64,000 nt of DNA from Cyclobacterium sp. SYSU L10401 (GCF_010993705.1 NZ_WOFO01000003.1:617734-681733), one strand, 5' to 3'; counted from the first letter of the stretch, positions 9,184 through 19,247 are shown. Program-made: numbers and translations. The notes: generated by a model not told the origin, from the sequence alone.

Positions 9184-12100
9184 ATGGGTAAATATCGCTC
9201 TTTAGATAACGTAACTGGGGAAACATTTGAGACGGATGATGTTTGCGAATTTATTCGGTATATTCGAAGAACTACGCCATTTAACGCAAAGGAATATAAG
9301 GCTAGAACTTTCAGACTATTAGAGGAAGAAGCTGCTCGCCCCGAGAACAATTGCCCTATTAATTTTATAACCGATAATTTAGTCGATCCCCAGCCAGCTC
9401 CAAGGGTAGATCCAGTGGAAGATATAAATCAAGCTGATGAAGATTTGGATCAACTTCAAGCCCCCCCAAACCCACCAGTCTCTAGAACAGTTAAGATAGA
9501 CGATCAAATTAATTCCACAACTGTTAATGCGACCGAAGAACCGATGAGACCCCCTTCTGGTGAGCCCCACCCCTCCCACGGTGAAGAACAACCCCATGAA
9601 CAAACTGATGCAGGTGACCCTGTGGATATTTTCAATGGTGCTTTCTACTTGCAGGAAACAGATTTGGAGATACCCAACACTATTCTACCACTTGCTTTTA
9701 CAAGGTTTTATAGGAGTGGGGCAGCTTCATTTGGACCCTTAGGGTGGAATTGGGATCATAATTTCAACTTATTCCTTCGTGAATTAAACAACGGAGATAT
9801 GGCATTGTGGCGAAACCTTCACGAGGAAAAATTCAAGTTTGATGGTGCGAATTTTGAACCTCAGAGAGGCGTGTTTGAGAAACTTGAAAGAATTCCCGCA
9901 TTAGCCCAAGTGTATGAGATAAAAGGCGAAGGTGGGGTAATTATGCGTTTTGAAAGGCCCTCAGGATGGATTGATGGAGAAAGAATTCCAATTGTTTGGA
10001 TAAAAGACCGGCACGGAAATCAGTTACAATTTACCTATGGTGCTGAAGACAAATTAGCTGAAGTACGGGACGATGATGACCGGTTTTTCAGGTTTGATTA
10101 TGATCAGTGTGGATTACTCGTAGCTGTTTCCGACCATTCGGGCAGGAAATTTCTATACGAACATGATGAGGAAACCATGCAATTGGTTCATGTCAAATCA
10201 CCTGCCATTAGTGGCCATCCCAACGGCATCACCCGTATTTATCACTATGAGAACCCCTGGACACTGCCTGAATTGAGGCATAATATTGTACGGGTAGAAG
10301 ATGCTCAGGGAAATGTATATCTCGAAAATACCTATGAACAAGACCCGGCTTCTTGGAGTTTCGCAAGAGTAACCGAGCAATTGTATGGTGGCTACTTATA
10401 TCAATTCAGATATACACAACTACAATATGTTCCTGCAAATTCAGTCTATGTTAATATTCCCGCTTTGCGAGTGGAAGTAATGAATCCCGACTTTGGCTTG
10501 GAGACTTATACATTCAATTACAGAGGCGATTTGCTTGACCGCAGGTATCGTTTAAGTAAAGACAAATCTTATCGTGTAGTGGTCTGGCAATATGAATTTG
10601 ACGAACAAGGAAACCCTGCTAAAACCACCAGGCCGGACGGAAGTGAAGAATTAACTGTTTTTGATTTCGCCAATGTTGACCCAAGGATGAGAGGCAAACT
10701 TTTAAGAAAAGAAATTACATCTGCATCCGGTTTTCCTTCTCCAAGCCGGATAATATGGAGGGGCAAGTATGAACCGGTTTACCAACTGTTAATTGAAGAA
10801 AAAAACGAAACAGGGGCAACCACTACCTATAAGTATGATTTTAATATTACTCCTGCCGCTCCAGCCAGTTCAGGAAAATTAATAGAGCTTATTCAACCAG
10901 ATTCTACCCTGCCCGATGGCACGGCACAGACTGCAAAAACATTTTTTGAATATAATTCCAAAGGTCAATCAACTGCTTTTATTCAACCAAACGGTATAAG
11001 AAATGAATTAAAATATGGTACAACCGGACACGAGAGAAGCCGGTTAATAAAACAGGTATTTGATGTAGGTGGAATTGATGCGGAAGAATTGATTAAGTAT
11101 GACGCGTTTGGATTTACATCTGAGAAAGTTGACAGAAATGGCAATATATCCAGGCAGGAATACAATAGTCTTGGAATACCAGAAAAAACAATGTTGCCTG
11201 CTGTAAATGGAAATGTAGCAGAATACTTCTTGCATTACGACTCTGATATGAACGTAATTTCAATTGAAAAACCAAAAGGAGATTTTAATGATGGGGTATT
11301 GACAGGGAATCATATTATTGATCTTTTTGAGAGAGATATTTTGGGTTTCCCGGTTAAATATAAACTAAGCAGCAATACCGGGGAAGAGAGAATACTTAAA
11401 GTAATTAATAATTACAGAGGTTTTCCGGTCGAAACCATTAATCCGGATGGAAGCAAATTCCGGTCTATCTATGACGAAAGAGGCTTTTTATTAAGCGAGG
11501 AACTGTTAGGAACTGACGGTAAAAAAGTCTCGTCAAAAAAAGTTTATGACCGTTCAGGAAAATTAATCCAGGAGACAAATGAATTTGGCTTAACTACAAA
11601 ATATGAATATGATGGTTTTTCAAGGCTGACTAAAGTGGAATTGCCAAATGAAACACATATAAGATATAAATGGCTTAAAAATGATTTACAGGAATCAGAA
11701 GAAACAATTGGTGATGATGGCACAGGTACGATTCGTCAGCTTCAATTCAAATCTTTTACATACGATGAAAAAGGCAGAAAAATTACGGAAACCATAAAAT
11801 CTTTTACAGATGATTCTTCTGTTTCCGTAGATATGACTACCACCTTATTCTATGATAATTTAGATCGCATAGAAAAAATCATTGATAGCAGAAGTGGTGT
11901 TTCAACGAAACAATACGATAATCTAGGCAGAATCAGTATTGAAACTGACCCAATGGGTAATGAAGAGCACTATTTTTATGATAACAATGGAAATCTTATT
12001 AAAACAGAAAGCCATCATAAGGAACCAGATAGTTCAACATCTGTTTTTATCAAGAAATTTGAATATGATGCAAGAAACAGAAGAATTGGATTAATAGAAC

Positions 12101-14865
12101 CGGACGGAGCAAAAGTCATCAGTCAATATGATGACAGGAACCTATTGGTTAGTCTGACTGACCAACAAAGGGTAGTCAATGAAATGTTTTATGATAGCTT
12201 CAATACTAAAATCCGAGAGATTGAGGATTCCGGTGGACTAAATATAACTAAGCAGTGGACTGTTGATAATATGTCAAGAGTCACTTCATTTATCGACCCT
12301 ATGGGGCAAATTTCAAGTTATGTTTTTGATTCGGTTGGTCGAAACTTTCGAGTAACTTATCCTAATGGTTTCTCAAGTAAAAAAACATTTAATGATTACA
12401 ATCAAATTATAAAGGAGCAATTAGGCAGCGGTGTAGAGTTAGTTTACGTATACGATTTTTCAAATCGTTTACAAAAAATCGAAAACACAGTGATCCCCGC
12501 TCCATTGATAAAAATTGATACACATGAATTTACCTACGATGGTTTAGACAGAACACTTTCTGCTAAAGTTGGGCTCAACGTTGTTCTCCGCAAATATGAC
12601 AGCCAAAGTCGTTTGCTCGAAGAAACAACGAATGGTAATACAATCTCATGTACGTATAATGACGTCACCGGAGAAGTTGAAAAAATATGGCCTGATGGTA
12701 GAACAGAAAAGCTATCACATGATTTAAATGGCAATCTGAGCAAAGTTGAAGAGACAGTAAATGGCACACTAGGATCGGGCAATTTATCTTTGGCAACTTT
12801 TAAGCCAAGTGGCCCAAACTTTTTGGGAGAAACGATTTACAATGGTGGTGTTTCCATTAAAAAGAATTACGATGAAAGAAAGCGGTTGACATCTATTGAC
12901 GCTTCAAGCCCAACTGGACTAAATGAATCTGTAAAATACCGCTATAACTCTGCGAACCTTATACAAGTAGAAGCTATTTCAGGGCAAAATCCTAAACTCA
13001 GTTATTTTGATTATGACACTAATTACAGGTTGCTGAATGCGAGTAACGGTTTTGTTTCCCCTATTCCGGATGCAGTAAATCAGGCTGAACATGATGTGGC
13101 TATTTCCACTGTTAAAGCATCTTCGACAGTAGCATCTCAATTTGAAGAGTTTCTTTATAACCCATCTGATGCTAGGACCAAATTCTCTGAAACTGGTTTG
13201 CCTGATAAAAACTATGCTTATCAACCCGGATACAGGATTCAAAGTGACGGTACAAACACTTATACTCATTTTACGGATGGCACATTAAGAAGTGATGGCG
13301 TTTTAATTTATGAGGCGGATGCACTTGGCAGGATTGTAAAAATAAAATCAGGAACCAGCACCATAACTGAAATCACTTATGATGCTCTTGGAAGACCAAG
13401 CGTTGTAAAAGAAGCCGGTAAACCGGATAAATCATTCAATTATCTAGGGGGATTCGTTGAACAGGAAAACGAAAACGGAACTGCAGCAAGACAAATCAGT
13501 CAGCACCCTGTAACCGGGATAACCATAGCTTATCACTCTGCATCAGGAAGCCATTATACTTTATTTGATAGAAGGTTTAATTTAATTGCTCTATTAGATG
13601 ATACTGGTAACTCAATAGAGAGCTATCGTTACAAATCATTCGGTAAACCCGAAATAATTGATAATTCTGGCGGAATTATTAGTAATTCTGCATTTGACAT
13701 AGACCCGATCTATGGGGGGCAGAGATATTTAAAAGCATCTAATCTTTATCTGTCCAAGAAACGATTGATGGATCCAATAAACGGTGCTTTTTTGAGTATA
13801 GATTCCAATGGATATGTTGATGCATCTTCACTATATGTCTATGCAGGTCAGGATCCCATCAATAACATTGACCCTAATGGAGAAGCCGTACCTATTATTG
13901 TTGCTGTATTCGTTATCGGAGGTGCGCTGGCAGGAGCAGGATATAGTGGATATGACGCATATCATAACCCCAACAGGTATGAGGGCTTGGGCGGTTCTGC
14001 AAGAGTTTTGGGAAATGTCTTTGGAGCTGCGGCCATTAGCGGGTTGGCAATCGTGGGAGGAGAAGCAGTGTTAGCAGCAGGCGGAGCAGGGATATTTGCA
14101 ACCGGAACAGGAACTGCCACTGCTTCTCTTACAGCAACTCAAACTTTTGTGCTTTTTGGCACAAGTACAACTGTTACAGGAGGAATACTGAGGGGTGGAT
14201 TTAATAATATGTTTCCTGAGTATGTAAATCCAGTTACTCCTCAAACAATGGCATGGGATTATGCAACCGGAGGCACAGCAGGTCTAGTATTCAAAAGCCT
14301 TAATTTATTTCCTGGCTCGGGATTAGGCAGCAGCCGCCCCAATGCAACATGGACTTTACAAGGAGATAGAGATTTAATTCTTAATAGTAGAAGAATCTGG
14401 GGCCAGACTGAAGGTAGTGTTTATAGTATGAATACACCAAACCTACCCACTTGGAGAGCAACTGGTGGAGGCTCTGTTAGTCCAAATTCTGCGATTTTTG
14501 AATTTCAGGGTGCAAACAATATTTTCAGGCAACATGAAGTGATCGGTCCATTTAGTTTGATAAAACGTATGCTTGGTCAAAGTAAAGCTGGTTTTGGTGA
14601 TATTACATTTGAGGCGGCAGAACAAATTGGAAGCAGAGTTGTAAATGGAAATACGATACCTATTTATAGGCTCAATGGAGTTCAACTTCAGTCTGGACAA
14701 TTTGCAGGCCAATCTGTTTCAAAGGCATCAGCAAGGCTTTGGGGAAGACGGTCTTTTGATGTACTAATGGATGCAGGATTAATAACGGCATTAGGATTAA
14801 GTATTAATAATCCACTTTCATCTGAAAATACTCACCCGAATGATAAACCACCCTCTTCAAAATGA
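9184..14865 (+). CDS. Rhs/YD-repeat polymorphic toxin-like protein
   Basis: The protein has 1893 residues. An unusual N-terminal domain (1 to about 75) and a Pro/Asn-rich linker precede GDPVDIFNGAF (about 146), the signature of a DUF6531-type Rhs entry module. Some 1350 residues of RHS/YD repeats (YDxxGR-like units) follow and would form a cocoon shell. The Rhs core ends with SLYVYAGQDPINNIDPNGEA at about 1550-1568. The remaining ~325 residues are the variable part: two Gly/Ala-rich hydrophobic stretches and then a ~170-residue C-terminal domain that I cannot assign to a toxin family. There is no signal peptide and no T9SS sorting domain, so export by a contractile injection system or release by lysis is more likely than Sec export; this is an inference. 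No immunity gene follows directly. The lower G+C separates it from the gene upstream. Confidence 0.88.
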   Translation: MGKYRSLDNVTGETFETDDVCEFIRYIRRTTPFNAKEYKARTFRLLEEEAARPENNCPINFITDNLVDPQPAPRVDPVEDINQADEDLDQLQAPPNPPVSRTVKIDDQINSTTVNATEEPMRPPSGEPHPSHGEEQPHEQTDAGDPVDIFNGAFYLQETDLEIPNTILPLAFTRFYRSGAASFGPLGWNWDHNFNLFLRELNNGDMALWRNLHEEKFKFDGANFEPQRGVFEKLERIPALAQVYEIKGEGGVIMRFERPSGWIDGERIPIVWIKDRHGNQLQFTYGAEDKLAEVRDDDDRFFRFDYDQCGLLVAVSDHSGRKFLYEHDEETMQLVHVKSPAISGHPNGITRIYHYENPWTLPELRHNIVRVEDAQGNVYLENTYEQDPASWSFARVTEQLYGGYLYQFRYTQLQYVPANSVYVNIPALRVEVMNPDFGLETYTFNYRGDLLDRRYRLSKDKSYRVVVWQYEFDEQGNPAKTTRPDGSEELTVFDFANVDPRMRGKLLRKEITSASGFPSPSRIIWRGKYEPVYQLLIEEKNETGATTTYKYDFNITPAAPASSGKLIELIQPDSTLPDGTAQTAKTFFEYNSKGQSTAFIQPNGIRNELKYGTTGHERSRLIKQVFDVGGIDAEELIKYDAFGFTSEKVDRNGNISRQEYNSLGIPEKTMLPAVNGNVAEYFLHYDSDMNVISIEKPKGDFNDGVLTGNHIIDLFERDILGFPVKYKLSSNTGEERILKVINNYRGFPVETINPDGSKFRSIYDERGFLLSEELLGTDGKKVSSKKVYDRSGKLIQETNEFGLTTKYEYDGFSRLTKVELPNETHIRYKWLKNDLQESEETIGDDGTGTIRQLQFKSFTYDEKGRKITETIKSFTDDSSVSVDMTTTLFYDNLDRIEKIIDSRSGVSTKQYDNLGRISIETDPMGNEEHYFYDNNGNLIKTESHHKEPDSSTSVFIKKFEYDARNRRIGLIEPDGAKVISQYDDRNLLVSLTDQQRVVNEMFYDSFNTKIREIEDSGGLNITKQWTVDNMSRVTSFIDPMGQISSYVFDSVGRNFRVTYPNGFSSKKTFNDYNQIIKEQLGSGVELVYVYDFSNRLQKIENTVIPAPLIKIDTHEFTYDGLDRTLSAKVGLNVVLRKYDSQSRLLEETTNGNTISCTYNDVTGEVEKIWPDGRTEKLSHDLNGNLSKVEETVNGTLGSGNLSLATFKPSGPNFLGETIYNGGVSIKKNYDERKRLTSIDASSPTGLNESVKYRYNSANLIQVEAISGQNPKLSYFDYDTNYRLLNASNGFVSPIPDAVNQAEHDVAISTVKASSTVASQFEEFLYNPSDARTKFSETGLPDKNYAYQPGYRIQSDGTNTYTHFTDGTLRSDGVLIYEADALGRIVKIKSGTSTITEITYDALGRPSVVKEAGKPDKSFNYLGGFVEQENENGTAARQISQHPVTGITIAYHSASGSHYTLFDRRFNLIALLDDTGNSIESYRYKSFGKPEIIDNSGGIISNSAFDIDPIYGGQRYLKASNLYLSKKRLMDPINGAFLSIDSNGYVDASSLYVYAGQDPINNIDPNGEAVPIIVAVFVIGGALAGAGYSGYDAYHNPNRYEGLGGSARVLGNVFGAAAISGLAIVGGEAVLAAGGAGIFATGTGTATASLTATQTFVLFGTSTTVTGGILRGGFNNMFPEYVNPVTPQTMAWDYATGGTAGLVFKSLNLFPGSGLGSSRPNATWTLQGDRDLILNSRRIWGQTEGSVYSMNTPNLPTWRATGGGSVSPNSAIFEFQGANNIFRQHEVIGPFSLIKRMLGQSKAGFGDITFEAAEQIGSRVVNGNTIPIYRLNGVQLQSGQFAGQSVSKASARLWGRRSFDVLMDAGLITALGLSINNPLSSENTHPNDKPPSSK

Positions 14866-15320
14866 CAAAACAACGAGTGGATATAGTATTGCCACCTGTT
14901 TGGTCCGGAGGATATTATCATACTGCAAGGCTTTTAATATATTAATTAGAGGATATTTGTCATAATTTCCTGATCACAGTAGCTAATAATATAACTAAAA
15001 CAGACTAGACATTGGTTCTTGGATGAAATTTGATTCCGAACACTATAGGATTTAATAATCCTTATATCATCTATCAACTGGAACCGCTATGTCTTGAGCA
15101 TTGGAGGCAGAAACTTCCCAAATTTCGTTCTTCAAAAATGCCCTTGCGATTTGGGACTATACAAGCTATAATCAAAAGTACCTAAGCGAATATGGGTTGA
15201 ACTCAACTGTCGTACCTCTTGGGTAAACCTGGAAATCACAGGAGTTTTTAACCAAGCCACAAGATAAGCCATGACACAACTGCTGGATCATTAGTTAAAT
15301 TATTCTATAAATTAAAACCA
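14866..15320 (+). other. Intergenic region after the Rhs gene; possible decayed ORF
   Basis: No intact gene is present where an immunity gene would normally lie. From about 15060 to 15270 one plus frame reads through with a single TAA (ending GVFNQATR then TAA), and another is open to about 15184. This could be the remnant of a small gene, but nothing in it is recognisable. Confidence 0.3.
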
Positions 15321-18107
15321 GTGCAACCCCTACCCCAAATCCCCTTAGACCAATCCAAACAAGAACACCTGGATGCCTTGCTAAAGCTTAGAGAAAGCCT
15401 TAGCCGCAATAACCAATACGGCAAAGGCATCATCTCCGGACTCGAACTTGAATCGGGCGCCAACCACACCATCACCATCAAAGAGGGATTCGGGTTCACC
15501 TCGCGGGGCTTGCCGATAGAACATCCGGAGACCGTATACACCCACTTTACCCCCTACAGTCCCCCACCCTTTCCTTCTGAGTTGGCTGCCTTGATACAAC
15601 TTGGCGAAAGCAATAAAAAAAGTCTCTATCGGTCCAAAGAAATTTATCGGCTAATAAAGAAGGGTGAAGCCGATAAGGATAACGATACCCACCTGAAGCA
15701 CAAGGAGGACTTAGCAGGATTTGTGGTCACCTTAGTTTTGGAAGCAGTTTTATATCAAGACAGCGAAGAATCTTTCGTTAAAGTGAACGTAGTTCCCCTT
15801 TTGGTACCCAAAGGTAGTCCCGTTTTTGAAGATCAATTGCCAGGGCTGTATTTTTTTCAGCGGACACTGCGGTTTAATCCAAGAAAAGGTGAAATACGTT
15901 CCGGAAATGATGTTCTTATGCATTTTCTGGAATTGATTTCGAATGGGCATTTAGGTATTTTACAAGAAAATATGGTCCGTGTCTGGGATTTTTATGCGCC
16001 TTTATTGGGCATCCAAGAAGATAATCCCTTTAGCATTATTCACCTGGATGGGCTATTGGCCAGCTTCAAATCGGACAGTCGATTAAGGATCATGGCACAA
16101 TACCTCGTGGACTTTATAGAGGATTTGTGCAGGGCATTCACTGAGTTCCTTGAAAAGACAAAGGCAGCAATAGATTCTGGTCAACTCGATCCGTTTCCAT
16201 TTCCACTTCACCTCGCCCTGGGCACCACGGCAAAGGGTGTTTATGGTAATGAAAACAAATACCGTCATTCTTTCCAGCGTAATACCTTTACCAACGCTCC
16301 ACCTGATATCTTGGAAGAAGCGGCTTTTTTGTTAAGAAGATTGGGTATAATGGCTTCCGCCTTTGACTGGGTGAATATTGAGGAAAGCAGTAAGGTGATT
16401 GTCACACCAAGCATGATAGGAAATGTCGAAACAGCAGCACGGGCCATACCCATTTATTATGACTGGGGCAGATTGAAGGACTTTTGGAAATTTACCGATA
16501 AGGTGGCTTCATTTCCCTATTACCATCCAATGGGATATTTCAACGAATATGAAATGAATTGTCCTTCTTGGGTTAACAGACCACTGGATTACAACCTGGG
16601 GCCCTATAACTTCTTTAAAATAGAGGGCCATATTGGAAAGCATTATACAACCGCAAGGCAACAACTGAACTTCTTTCGATCGGCATATTCCCTGCCCTTT
16701 CAGTTGCTTGTATTAAGTTCAGGCGACTTCACTGCATTGCTCCAGGACGAATCAAAACCATTAAATGGCATTGAGCACAAGGCTGGGGTTACAAAAGGTG
16801 GCACCTTTATACTTGTATTCAATGATAATGAGTCGATTCAATCTAGACAAAACCCTGAAGCCACCAAATATGCTGAATTTGCCGAGTCATTAAGGTGGTT
16901 AAACCTACCCCTGGGAGAGCATGTGGAAAAAGTGATAGCGGCTTTGGACATAAAGGCCGCCGAACAGAAGAGCAAGCCAACCCAAATTCCGGATCACATC
17001 GTCATAGCAGACTTTTACTTGCCCTATTATTTCCCATTCCCCCAGCCGGAATACCCTAGCCCATCGAAAAAACATGCTCCGGGTGAGTCAGCATCTCGGA
17101 AACCAGTTATCGAACTGAAGCAACGGGAATTTTGCGAAACGGATGGGGATTCTTATATGATAAGGGTTAAACCAGAGGGGGGAAAGCTTAGGTTGGATGA
17201 TAAGGAATTAACTATACAAACAATCGTTCCATCAGTAATCGGACCAGGAGAATACACGCTCACCTATGAGCTGGAGGGCCATCTGGAAACCATCCGATTT
17301 AAAGTGAGCCAAAGTCTAAAACCGAAAATAGTTATTTCGCAAATCGCCTACACCGAAGAAGGCGAGTGGGATATTGCCTTTGCCAGCAGTCCCACAGTTG
17401 TATATCCCTTAGGTTGGCAACTCAGTCAATACCAGTACAATGATGACAACAAGGAACACCAAGGGATATTTAGAAGTATGTTTAAACCTAGCGTAGGGGA
17501 AATGAGGGTCAGCCTGGAAATCCAAAACCCTCCACCCTGCATGTACACCTACACCTATAAAAAGTTGATTTTTGAACAGAAAAAGGAATATCTATGTCAT
17601 CCAATTACCAGTTTTACCTGTTCCTTGGAACGCGAACTGCCAATTATTCCTGTGGATCAACGGGAAGGCATACAAATGGAAGCAAGTAAAATCAGATTAA
17701 AAGACGCGAGGGAAATCGCAAAAGGAAAAAATGAAATCATCGTTCCCATTTATCAGGAGACAGCTACTGATTATATTTTTACAGTTGTACAATTCCTGTT
17801 TTTGGACGCTTCCTTTCAGGCAACCTTTAAACGGTTCCCGTTAAGTGAATCAGAAAGGATACAGGTTTTCCTGAAGGCAAATCGTCCGGAGGGTCAGTCA
17901 AATTGGCAAGTAAACGGAATTTCCTGTGATGATGGGGCAGAAATAATCCTCAACGTAGATGAACTCGGAGATAATTTTCTAATCGTTCATGGCATTACCT
18001 TTAAACAAATAGGTTGTGAGGATAGATTGGAAATAAAAATCAATAGCCAGGAACTTCTTGAGGCGCTGCGAATAAGTGGGACCCATACAAAAACGGTAAA
18101 CCACTGA
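15321..18107 (+). CDS. Large orphan protein with injection-system-like N-terminal motif
   Basis: The product has 928 residues and starts at a GTG; no ATG lies nearby in frame. The N-terminal ~60 residues follow a pattern seen in proteins encoded with extracellular contractile injection systems: a run DQSKQEHLDALLKLRE, then YGKGIISGLELE, then ITIKEGFGFTSRGLPIE (short helical stretch, G-x-G-I/V-x-x-G-L, beta strand, G-x-x-x-x-x-G). The long middle part is alpha/beta with many aromatic residues and is unknown. The C-terminal third (from about residue 590) looks like beta-sandwich repeats, such as a domain beginning PVIELKQREFCETDGD. There is no signal peptide. No tube, sheath or baseplate genes are visible in the window, so it could be an orphan part of a remote system. 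A role with the Rhs protein is an inference from position only. Confidence 0.7.
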   Translation: MQPLPQIPLDQSKQEHLDALLKLRESLSRNNQYGKGIISGLELESGANHTITIKEGFGFTSRGLPIEHPETVYTHFTPYSPPPFPSELAALIQLGESNKKSLYRSKEIYRLIKKGEADKDNDTHLKHKEDLAGFVVTLVLEAVLYQDSEESFVKVNVVPLLVPKGSPVFEDQLPGLYFFQRTLRFNPRKGEIRSGNDVLMHFLELISNGHLGILQENMVRVWDFYAPLLGIQEDNPFSIIHLDGLLASFKSDSRLRIMAQYLVDFIEDLCRAFTEFLEKTKAAIDSGQLDPFPFPLHLALGTTAKGVYGNENKYRHSFQRNTFTNAPPDILEEAAFLLRRLGIMASAFDWVNIEESSKVIVTPSMIGNVETAARAIPIYYDWGRLKDFWKFTDKVASFPYYHPMGYFNEYEMNCPSWVNRPLDYNLGPYNFFKIEGHIGKHYTTARQQLNFFRSAYSLPFQLLVLSSGDFTALLQDESKPLNGIEHKAGVTKGGTFILVFNDNESIQSRQNPEATKYAEFAESLRWLNLPLGEHVEKVIAALDIKAAEQKSKPTQIPDHIVIADFYLPYYFPFPQPEYPSPSKKHAPGESASRKPVIELKQREFCETDGDSYMIRVKPEGGKLRLDDKELTIQTIVPSVIGPGEYTLTYELEGHLETIRFKVSQSLKPKIVISQIAYTEEGEWDIAFASSPTVVYPLGWQLSQYQYNDDNKEHQGIFRSMFKPSVGEMRVSLEIQNPPPCMYTYTYKKLIFEQKKEYLCHPITSFTCSLERELPIIPVDQREGIQMEASKIRLKDAREIAKGKNEIIVPIYQETATDYIFTVVQFLFLDASFQATFKRFPLSESERIQVFLKANRPEGQSNWQVNGISCDDGAEIILNVDELGDNFLIVHGITFKQIGCEDRLEIKINSQELLEALRISGTHTKTVNH

Positions 18108-18162
18108 ACCTTGTCTCCTAAATTTAATCAGTTCCCATATTGTCATTTACCACCCCCTTTTT

Positions 18163-18185
18163 CCCCCTCCTAAAACAGGAGGGGG
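18163..18185. repeat. C/G-rich palindrome
   Basis: CCCCCTCCT (18163-18171) and AGGAGGGGG (18177-18185) form a perfect 9-bp stem with a short A-rich loop. It lies about 55 bases after the stop of the 15321 gene. It is the same element type as the one at 18355. Confidence 0.7.
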
Positions 18186-18354
18186 ATATATGAATTACTA
18201 TTGGTTCCTCCCATTGCTTATTTGGTTTTACGAAACTGCTTGCCAATTCCAAGTTTATTAAATTCTATTTCTATTTTTCTCAGTTTCCATTTGCCTTATT
18301 CAAAGCACCAATTAACCTCAATAAGAAGAAAACTCACTTTATTGGACAGACTAG

Positions 18355-18392
18355 CCCCCCTCCTGCTAAAAGGAGGGGGGTTGGGGGGTGGT
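18355..18392. repeat. C/G-rich palindrome with G-run tail
   Basis: CCCCCCTCCT (18355-18364) pairs with AGGAGGGGGG (18371-18380). Two G runs (GGGGGG, TT, GGGGGG) continue to 18388. It is a second copy of the palindrome at 18163, about 190 bases away. Such CCCTCCT/AGGAGGG palindromes are common between genes in Bacteroidota, so it is probably a dispersed element rather than a specific operator. Confidence 0.65.
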
Positions 18393-18525
18393 TGAAAATA
18401 CCAAATCTTAGGTATTGCCTGAATTCTAAAGAAAATCTACCTTGACCATGCATTAATGATTGAGTAGCAAATTGAGTCTTGAAGGAAATCAATCCTTTTC
18501 ACATTTTATCATCAATACTTCCCTC

Positions 18526-19014
18526 ATGTACCTGCAACCAGAAGCCTATATTAAGATCCGTGAAGAAACACTGGAGGAACTGCACAAGCGATATCCCGGA
18601 CAGTTTATCGAGGGAAACCCATGGGACTATATTGCTATTTTTCCGGCCAAACATGAGAAAGTGGGCGAGCTGAAATTGTACCAGGCTATCAAAGACATTA
18701 CCTATGTCATCCCGTATATCACGCACGGACACCTGTCTTACCCCGAAGATGATACACCGGAATATGCAGCCAATTATATGAAGTGGTCCGTAGTGGATTT
18801 TCTGGAAGATCTTTTCAATGACAACATGCTTTTGGCCATAGACAGAGACCTGACTTTCTCATTTGCCATCCCACAATGTTCTGTTTCCCAAAGGGAGGGG
18901 TTTATGGAACCCGGTGTGGACTATTTTGTATGGTCCGGCCCTATCCCTAACTTAGCGGAGGAAAAAGGCAGGGATACCGCTGTTTTCAGGAATAAGTTAA
19001 ATGATGATTTATAA
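18526..19014 (+). CDS. Small acidic protein, paralogue of the 19339 gene
   Basis: The family is not recognised. The 162-residue product shares a clear pattern with the 139-residue protein encoded at 19339: YIAIFPAKHEKVGELKLY here against FIALFPAKHEKVGRLMLY there, then FLEDLFNDNML against FLDDLFNDRIL, and near the end FMEPGVDYFVWSGPI against FMQPGFDYFLWSGPI. There is no signal peptide, so it is probably cytoplasmic. The ATG at 18526 aligns best with the paralogue's N-terminus; a TTG at 18460 would add 22 residues. Small paired cytoplasmic paralogues near an Rhs gene are compatible with immunity proteins, but nothing in the sequence shows binding to the Rhs toxin domain. Confidence 0.75.
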   Translation: MYLQPEAYIKIREETLEELHKRYPGQFIEGNPWDYIAIFPAKHEKVGELKLYQAIKDITYVIPYITHGHLSYPEDDTPEYAANYMKWSVVDFLEDLFNDNMLLAIDRDLTFSFAIPQCSVSQREGFMEPGVDYFVWSGPIPNLAEEKGRDTAVFRNKLNDDL

Positions 19015-19029
19015 CCTGAATTCGAATCA

Positions 19030-19045
19030 GTACCGTTATCGGTAC
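19030..19045. repeat. Small perfect hairpin after the 18526 gene
   Basis: GTACCG (19030-19035) pairs with CGGTAC (19040-19045) around a TTAT loop, 16 bases after the stop. A short CTTTA run follows, so it may act as a weak terminator. Confidence 0.4.
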
Positions 19046-19221
19046 CTTTATACGCTGCTATTCAGTTCAATTAGCAATCTTTGTTAAAAAATATAACCTA
19101 CAATAAAAATTTTATCGGATCTAAGTTTGACATTTAATTAAACAAAGCGAGCTGGCCCGACAAAAAACCGGGGTGCGCAGGAGGCTTGTGGGGGGAAGGA
19201 TTTTTTTGTCTTGATTTTTTG

Positions 19222-19247
19222 GTACTTTTTCATCAAGGAAAAAGTAC
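19222..19247. repeat. Perfect 10-bp inverted repeat between the two paralogues
   Basis: GTACTTTTTC (19222-19231) and GAAAAAGTAC (19238-19247) form a perfect 10-bp stem with a 6-base loop. It sits inside the 324-base gap between the two paralogues, in a stretch (about 19140-19260) with G runs followed by T runs that looks like a dispersed intergenic element. Confidence 0.6.

Noticed and set aside
9460-9480. Frameshift at the C run in the Rhs gene
   Set aside because: The frame stays open and the protein pattern is continuous through this point.
14340-14860. C-terminal Rhs domain as an ADP-ribosyltransferase toxin
   Set aside because: Some R, S and E residues could be arranged to fit, but no convincing motif order was visible.
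18460-18525. TTG start for the first small paralogue
   Set aside because: The added 22 residues have no counterpart in the paralogue; the ATG at 18526 aligns better.
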